Source of the DNA: Actinomycetota bacterium
GTDB taxonomy: Bacteria; Actinomycetota; Thermoleophilia; Gaiellales; Gaiellaceae
DNA length: 9,571 bases
Assembly (NCBI GenBank): GCA_003136795.1
Contig: PLDP01000196.1
Span: 352 to 9,922 of the forward strand
Direction: 5' to 3'
Positions 6,033 through 9,571 of the stretch are shown here, piece by piece. Each line of letters starts with the position of its first letter. Within the stretch, counting starts at the first letter, position 1. The position numbers were made by a program, and so were the translations under genes. Below the pieces are notes generated by a model. That model had not been told where the DNA came from. It did no database searches and saw only the letters and a program-made list of their open reading frames with translations.

Positions 6033-7747
6033 TGAAGGAAACGATTGGTCCGATCCTGCGGCCGCAGCGGCGGCTGATCGTCGCAGCGGGGCTCGCGATG
6101 ATCGGCGCGACCGTCGTGTCGCTCTCCGCGCCGCTGCTCGTGAAGCTTGCGATCGACCGCGGCATCGACCGGCACGACGTGCATGCGATCGACGTGATCG
6201 CCGTGATGTATATCGCGCTCGTCCTCGTGCGCCCCGTGCTCGAGCGGGTGATCGTGCTCTGCAGCGCCCGCGCCGGCGAGCGGTTCCTCGGCGATCTGCG
6301 CGTCGCCGCCTACGAGAAGCTGCAGGAGCTGTCGATGCCGTTCTTCGAGCAGACGCGCGCGGGGGTGCTCGTCTCGCGGCTGACGGCCGACGTGCAGACG
6401 CTGACGACGTTCACACGGCTCGTCCTCGTCGAGGTCGTCGGCTCGGTGCTGCTGTTCGTGGTGTCGATCGGCATCCTGATCACGCTGTCGCCGCTCCTGT
6501 CCCTCGTGATGCTCGTGTCGGTGCCGGTGCTCGTTTGGTCGTCACTGCGCTACGGCAAGCGCTCGCGGCCGGCCTTCCTCGCGCTGCGCGACCGCGTCGC
6601 CGACACGATGTCGTCGCTCCAGGAAGGCCTCGCAGGCGTGCGCGTCGTGCAGTCGTTCGGGCGCGAGACCGATCGCTATGCGTCGTACCGCAGACGATCG
6701 AGCGCGCAGGTCTCTGCGTGGCGACGCATCTCGCTCGTGAACATCGGCTTCTTCCCGGCGATCGCGTTCGCGCAGTCGCTCGCGCTGGCCGCCGTGCTCG
6801 TCGCCGGCGGCTACCTCGAGCGCCAGGGGCGCGTGACGGTCGGGACGATCGTCGCGTTCGCGCTCTACCTGATCTCGCTCTTCGATCCGATCGCCCGGCT
6901 CGGCGACTGGTTCAGCGAGTTCCAGTCGGGCCGTGCGGCGCTGACGAAGATCGCCACGCTGCTCGAGGAGCCCGTGACGGTGCGGGGCGGCGAGCTGCAG
7001 CTTCCCGAGCGCGGTGAGCTCGTCGTCGAGAACGTCACGTTCGGCTACGGCGACGGTGCGCCCGCGGTCGCGAGTGTGTCGCTCCGGATCGAGCCGGGCG
7101 AGCATCTCGCCCTGGTCGGCGCGACCGGCGCCGGCAAGTCGACGCTCGCGAAGCTGCTCGTCCGCGCCTACGACCCGGACGAGGGAAGCGTCACCTACGG
7201 CGGCGTCGACCTGCGAGAGGCGCGGCTCGACGAGCTGCGGCGGCGCATCGTGTTCGTCCCGCAGGAAGGACACCTCTTCTCGGGGACGATCGCCGAGAAC
7301 ATCCGGCTCGGCCGTCCGGACGCGAGCGACGAGGAGACGCGCGAAGCGCTGCGCCGGATCGGCGCCCTCGAGCGGTTCGAAGCGCTGCCCGGCGGCCTGG
7401 GGACCGACGTGCGCTCGCGCGGCGTGCGGCTCTCGAGCGGCGAGCGCCAGCTCGTCTCGCTCGCGCGCGTCGCACTCGCCGATCCGTCGGTGATCGTGCT
7501 GGACGAGGCGACGTCGTCGCTCGACCCGCAAACCGAAGCGGCGGTGGAGCAGGCGCTCGCGGTGCTCTCCGATGGTCGGACCGTGATCACGATCGCCCAC
7601 CGCCTTTCAACCGCCGAGCGGGCCGACCGCGTGGCACTGATGGAGGCGAGCCGCCTGATCGAGATCGCCGCGCACGACGAGCTTGTCGCCCAGGGCGACC
7701 GCTATGCCCAGCTGTGGGCGAGCTGGCAGGCAGGCCTCGTCGCATAG
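6032..7747 (+). CDS. ABC exporter half-transporter with consensus catalytic carboxylate (heterodimer subunit 2)
   Basis: Partner of the preceding gene, 571 residues: six transmembrane helices (roughly 14-42, 53-76, 131-152, 153-172, 238-260, 268-286) followed by a nucleotide-binding domain. Seen are Walker A GATGAGKST (363-371), Q-loop Q411 in FVPQEGHLF, Walker B VIVLDEATSSLD with catalytic E492, and H-loop H523. The signature is LSSGE (467-471) instead of LSGGQ. In a head-to-tail heterodimer this altered signature faces the degenerate Walker B of subunit 1. The intact Walker B and Glu here face the intact LSGGQ of subunit 1. One consensus and one degenerate site is the arrangement known for TM287/288, BmrCD and LmrCD. 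The ATG at 6032 has a strong AGGAGG and overlaps the upstream stop (TGATG). Substrate unknown. Confidence 0.94.
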   Translation: MKETIGPILRPQRRLIVAAGLAMIGATVVSLSAPLLVKLAIDRGIDRHDVHAIDVIAVMYIALVLVRPVLERVIVLCSARAGERFLGDLRVAAYEKLQELSMPFFEQTRAGVLVSRLTADVQTLTTFTRLVLVEVVGSVLLFVVSIGILITLSPLLSLVMLVSVPVLVWSSLRYGKRSRPAFLALRDRVADTMSSLQEGLAGVRVVQSFGRETDRYASYRRRSSAQVSAWRRISLVNIGFFPAIAFAQSLALAAVLVAGGYLERQGRVTVGTIVAFALYLISLFDPIARLGDWFSEFQSGRAALTKIATLLEEPVTVRGGELQLPERGELVVENVTFGYGDGAPAVASVSLRIEPGEHLALVGATGAGKSTLAKLLVRAYDPDEGSVTYGGVDLREARLDELRRRIVFVPQEGHLFSGTIAENIRLGRPDASDEETREALRRIGALERFEALPGGLGTDVRSRGVRLSSGERQLVSLARVALADPSVIVLDEATSSLDPQTEAAVEQALAVLSDGRTVITIAHRLSTAERADRVALMEASRLIEIAAHDELVAQGDRYAQLWASWQAGLVA

Positions 7748-7769
7748 ATGATTGGGGCTCCAACCGACT

Positions 7770-7774
7770 GGAGG
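7770..7774 (+). promoter_or_regulatory. Ribosome binding site for the GST-N-like gene
   Basis: GGAGG lies 5 nt before the ATG at 7780. It fixes the start and excludes the longer frame that opens at 7714 inside the ABC gene. Confidence 0.7.
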
Positions 7775-7779
7775 ACGTC

Positions 7780-8067
7780 ATGGCCGTGAAGCTCCATCGC
7801 TGCGGGCACATCTGGATCAAGATGAGCGGGCACCCGTGCTGGCGTGTGCAGAAGGCGCTCGACGCCCAGGGAATCGCCTACGAGGTCGTCAAGGGGCCGT
7901 GGCCCGGCCGCAAGGGCCGCACCGCGGTCGTCGAGGGCACCGGCCAGTCGAACTACCCGGCGATCCAGTTCGAGGACGGCAGCTGGTACCGCGAGCAGTC
8001 GAAGGACATGGCGCAGACGATCCGCGAGGGTCGCCTGCTGGAGAAGCAGGCCGGCGCGTCGGCCTAG
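7780..8067 (+). CDS. Small thioredoxin-fold protein, glutathione S-transferase N-terminal-like
   Basis: A 95-residue cytosolic protein resembling a stand-alone GST N-terminal or glutaredoxin-like domain. A first strand (VKLHRCGHIWI) leads to GHPCWRVQKALDAQGIAYEVV, the position of a redox or thiol-binding motif at the start of helix 1. SNYPAIQFEDGSWYREQSKDMAQTI fits the cis-Pro loop and following strand and helix. Only one cysteine, C20, sits at the active-site position; the place of the first Cys of a CxxC is taken by Gly (G17), so it is monothiol-like. C8 is a second, separate Cys. No GST C-terminal helical domain follows. The gene is 32 bp after the ABC pair and could be in the same operon. 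The stop overlaps the stop of the convergent gene. The physiological thiol and substrate are unknown. Confidence 0.75.
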   Translation: MAVKLHRCGHIWIKMSGHPCWRVQKALDAQGIAYEVVKGPWPGRKGRTAVVEGTGQSNYPAIQFEDGSWYREQSKDMAQTIREGRLLEKQAGASA

Positions 8068-8366
8068 GAGATCTCGGGCGGCGGGGAGCTGACTCCCGGC
8101 TCCCACGCATCCCAGAGCGCGTCCACGTGCTTGAGGGGGAAGTGCCGGATCACGAGCTTCCACTCGGTCGTTGGATCCTGGATCGACAGGGCCTGGTGCA
8201 GCGTGATCCCGTCCCCCTCGATCGTCTCGAACTCCATCGGCTCGTCGGGCGGCTCCAGCGCAACGTGCTTCAGGCCTGTGTCGTTCGCCCAGACGTAAAC
8301 GTTGCCGCCATGCTCGAGCACGTACTCGCGGACGTCGGCATCCGCAACGATCTTGATGTCAGCCAC
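8064..8366 (-). CDS. Hypothetical protein, 100 residues, unrecognised
   Basis: I do not recognise this family with confidence. The protein is acidic with no membrane segment or signal peptide: an N-terminal helix (ADADVREYVLEHGG), strands NVYVWAND and KHVALE, a middle DGITLHQALSI, and a C-terminal WKLVIRHFPLKHVDALWDAWEPG rich in aromatic residues. Helix-then-strand order with a GGxVYVW turn loosely recalls the HesB/A-type fold, but there are no cysteines at all, so an iron-sulfur role cannot be claimed. The codons have strong G/C third positions, as in the neighbours. The GTG start at 8366 is 3 bp after the stop of the PRC-barrel gene, so the two are probably one transcript. Its TAG overlaps the TAG of the convergent GST-like gene in a CTAG palindrome. 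Confidence 0.78.
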   Translation of the reverse strand: MADIKIVADADVREYVLEHGGNVYVWANDTGLKHVALEPPDEPMEFETIEGDGITLHQALSIQDPTTEWKLVIRHFPLKHVDALWDAWEPGVSSPPPEIS

Positions 8367-8369
8367 GGC

Positions 8370-8705
8370 CTAGCGTTTGCCTCGGAGGAGGTTCGTGAGC
8401 CGGCTCGCGAGCGGCGGCTTGCCCGGATGCCACGCCGTCTCCGGCGGCGCAGCCTGGAACGGGGCGAGCGTGCCGGCCTCCGCGGCGGCGATCTTCAGGG
8501 TCACCTCACCGGGATAGATCAGGCCGACCTGCTCGCCGGGCACGTAGCGAACCTGAACCGGGTTTCCGGACTCGACGGCCAGACCGTCGAAGATGTCGTC
8601 CTGCTTGTCTCCTTCGACCTGTGCGACCGCACCGATGCTGACGCCGTCGGAGGTGACCACGGTCCAGCCCTGCTGAATCTGGAGCCATGAGACGGGATCG
8701 GCCAT
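8370..8705 (-). CDS. PRC-barrel domain protein, DUF2171-like
   Basis: A 111-residue protein whose first 75 residues fit a PRC-barrel/DUF2171 domain: IQQGWTVVTSDGVSIGAVAQVEGD (about 10-33), a variable DIFDGLAVESG, then VRYVPGEQVGLIYPGEVTLKI (about 52-72). Such beta-barrel domains act as small adaptor or RNA/protein-binding modules; no catalytic residue is expected. The C-terminal part (about 75-111) is Ala/Pro-rich and ends basic (SRLTNLLRGKR). The reading frame extends upstream to 9299 only because of the high GC content; the ATG at 8705 matches the domain start. A TAACGT hexamer lies 8 nt upstream and no clear Shine-Dalgarno site is seen, compatible with a leaderless mRNA. It is first of a two-gene unit with the 100-aa protein. 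Confidence 0.8.
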   Translation of the reverse strand: MADPVSWLQIQQGWTVVTSDGVSIGAVAQVEGDKQDDIFDGLAVESGNPVQVRYVPGEQVGLIYPGEVTLKIAAAEAGTLAPFQAAPPETAWHPGKPPLASRLTNLLRGKR

Positions 8706-8731
8706 CGGCGGCCACGTTAGCAGGGCCTTTG

Positions 8732-8740
8732 AAGGAGGTT
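8732..8740 (+). promoter_or_regulatory. Perfect anti-16S complement (AAGGAGGTT) without a normal start codon
   Basis: AAGGAGGTT is a stronger Shine-Dalgarno match than any at an assigned gene start in this window, yet no ATG, GTG or TTG lies within about 30 nt downstream. The only triplet at a suitable distance in frame with the hydroxylase is ATC at 8747. It might be a standby ribosome site for the small frame starting at 8775 or 8781, part of an unrelated regulatory element, or chance. Confidence 0.3.
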
Positions 8741-8774
8741 CACACAATCGACACCCGAGGTCGTCTACGCTCGC

Positions 8775-8894
8775 ATGCACATGGGAAGCGCTGCGCTGCA
8801 CCGGTTCAGGAACCTGCCACGCCATGTGCGGTTTCTGTGGCTGCTGGCCGCGTTCGAGGGCCTCACGCTCGGACTGAGGGCGCTCGGATCGTGA
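8775..8894 (+). CDS. Possible 37-39 residue small protein upstream of the hydroxylase
   Basis: A short frame from ATG 8775 (or ATG 8781) to TGA 8892-8894. The second half (RFLWLLAAFEGLTLGLRALG) is hydrophobic enough for one short membrane helix or an amphipathic helix, preceded by a basic segment (LHRFRNLPRHVR). About 32 of 39 codons end in G or C, similar to the real genes here. Its TGA overlaps the hydroxylase GTG as GTGA, the same coupling junction seen three times in the folate genes. TACGCT lies 9 nt before ATG 8781, which would suit a leaderless start there. No family is recognised. It could equally be a non-coding leader with a chance open frame. Confidence 0.4.
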   Translation: MHMGSAALHRFRNLPRHVRFLWLLAAFEGLTLGLRALGS

Positions 8895-9526
8895 GCCTCG
8901 ACCAGACAGCCGCGCCGCACGAGCCCGAGGAATCGCCGGCGATCTTTCCGTCGCCGACGCTCGACCGCCTGACCCGCGCGCACCCGGCCACTCCCGCCGT
9001 CCTGTTCCTGCCGGCGGTGGCGATCCTCGGGTACTTCGCGGCCCGCGGCCTGGGCGCACCGGACGCGCTGCTCGCCGGGGCCGGCGGCTACGTGTTCTGG
9101 ACGCTCTGCGAGTACTGGGGCCACCGCATCGTCTTCCACTTCGAGCCCGAGCAGGGCCTGGGCAAGCGGCTGCACTGGATGATCCACGGCGTCCATCACG
9201 ACCACCCGAACGACTCGCGCCGCCTGGTGCTGCCGCCCGCGTTCTCGATCCCGCTCGCGCTGCTCTTCTTCGCCGCGTTCGTCGCGGCGCTTGGCACACC
9301 GCTCGCCTGGGGCGTCGCCGCCGGCTTCTACCTCGGCTACGTCATCTACGACACCGTGCACTTCCTGTTGCACCACACCAATCCGAAGGGGCGGCTCGGT
9401 CATCGCCTCCGGGAGCTGCACATGCGCCATCACTTCGAAGACGACGAGCGCGGGTTCGGCGTCAGCGCGCCGTGGTGGGACATCGTCTTCAAGACGCGAC
9501 CGCGCCGCCGGACAGCCGCGCGCTAG
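8891..9526 (+). CDS. Fatty-acid 2-hydroxylase-like membrane di-iron enzyme (fatty acid hydroxylase superfamily)
   Basis: A 211-residue integral membrane oxygenase. Hydrophobic segments lie at about 35-54, 57-75, 116-135 and 136-155. The histidine clusters of the superfamily are complete: WGHRIVFH (H78, H83), HWMIHGVHHDHP (H95, H99, H102, H103, H105), VHFLLHH (H157, H161, H162) and LHMRHHF (H177, H180, H181). The run IHGVHHDHPNDSRRLVLPP closely resembles Scs7/FA2H-type fatty-acid 2-hydroxylases, which oxidise acyl chains of membrane lipids; no cytochrome b5 domain is attached, so an external electron donor is needed. A sterol or carotenoid substrate is a less likely alternative. GTG at 8891 is preferred over the long upstream frame (from 8687), whose extra 68 residues are Arg/Cys-rich and unlike the family; a GAGGG lies 10 nt upstream. 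The C-terminus is basic (TRPRRRTAAR), probably cytoplasmic. Confidence 0.88.
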   Translation: MSLDQTAAPHEPEESPAIFPSPTLDRLTRAHPATPAVLFLPAVAILGYFAARGLGAPDALLAGAGGYVFWTLCEYWGHRIVFHFEPEQGLGKRLHWMIHGVHHDHPNDSRRLVLPPAFSIPLALLFFAAFVAALGTPLAWGVAAGFYLGYVIYDTVHFLLHHTNPKGRLGHRLRELHMRHHFEDDERGFGVSAPWWDIVFKTRPRRRTAAR

Positions 9527-9542
9527 AAGCCGCCAATCCCTC

Positions 9543-9571
9543 CTAGCGCGGGACGACGAAGAGGCCGACGA
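9543..9571 (-). CDS. Probable 3' end of a minus-strand gene (cut by window edge)
   Basis: The minus strand reads VGLFVVPR then TAG at 9545-9543. All eight codons end in G or C, as expected for coding sequence here, and the stop falls 16 bp beyond the convergent hydroxylase stop. Too little is present to name a family; hydrophobic residues before the end would suit a membrane protein. It could be chance. Confidence 0.4.

Noticed and set aside
8706..9299. Upstream extension of the PRC-barrel gene to 9299
   Set aside because: Antisense to the hydroxylase gene and low complexity; the domain begins at ATG 8705.
1..9571. Mobile element, phage or defence system
   Set aside because: No transposase, integrase, restriction, toxin-antitoxin or CRISPR-associated motifs were seen; composition and codon use look uniform across the window.

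Overview
This is a GC-rich window with strong G/C preference at third codon positions and many GTG (and one TTG) starts. The protein families, including a DUF2469 member and a PRC-barrel (DUF2171-like) protein, point to a deep-branching actinobacterium. Thermoleophilia (Gaiellales/Solirubrobacterales) is my best guess, from general resemblance only. No tRNA, rRNA, CRISPR array, transposase or phage gene was seen.

Left part (1-4290): conserved housekeeping genes. The 5' end of greA (minus) sits at the left edge, divergent from dusB (plus). dusB converges on coaX (minus) across a perfect 15-bp hairpin. Reading along the minus strand from 4290 down to 1383, the genes are folP, folB, folK, a DUF2469 gene and coaX. 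The first four are joined by three identical GTGA stop/start overlaps, so pterin/folate synthesis and the DUF2469 protein form a tightly coupled unit. coaX (coenzyme A synthesis) follows after 175 bp that hold an array of palindromes, including an exact 66-bp tandem duplication. The grouping of folP-folB-folK, coaX, dusB and greA resembles the fol/coaX/dus/lysS neighbourhood of Gram-positive bacteria, so lysS may lie beyond the left edge.

Middle part (4291-8067): only 17 bp separate folP from a divergent pair of ABC exporter half-transporters. They overlap by one base (TGATG) and have the asymmetric nucleotide-binding sites of a heterodimeric exporter, with one degenerate and one consensus ATPase site. 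A small thioredoxin-fold/GST-N-like protein follows in the same direction.

Right part (8064-9571): two small minus-strand genes (a PRC-barrel protein and an unrecognised 100-aa protein) converge on the GST-like gene with overlapping stop codons at a CTAG palindrome. Divergent from them are a possible 37-39 aa ORF and a fatty-acid 2-hydroxylase-like membrane di-iron enzyme. The last bases look like the 3' end of another minus-strand gene.

The genes are mostly ordinary. The most unusual material is non-coding: a palindrome family with varied cores and one compensatory base-pair change in the coaX flanks, the 17-bp divergent folP/ABC promoter, and several genes that lack a Shine-Dalgarno site but carry a -10-like hexamer 6-9 nt before the start, which suggests leaderless transcripts.
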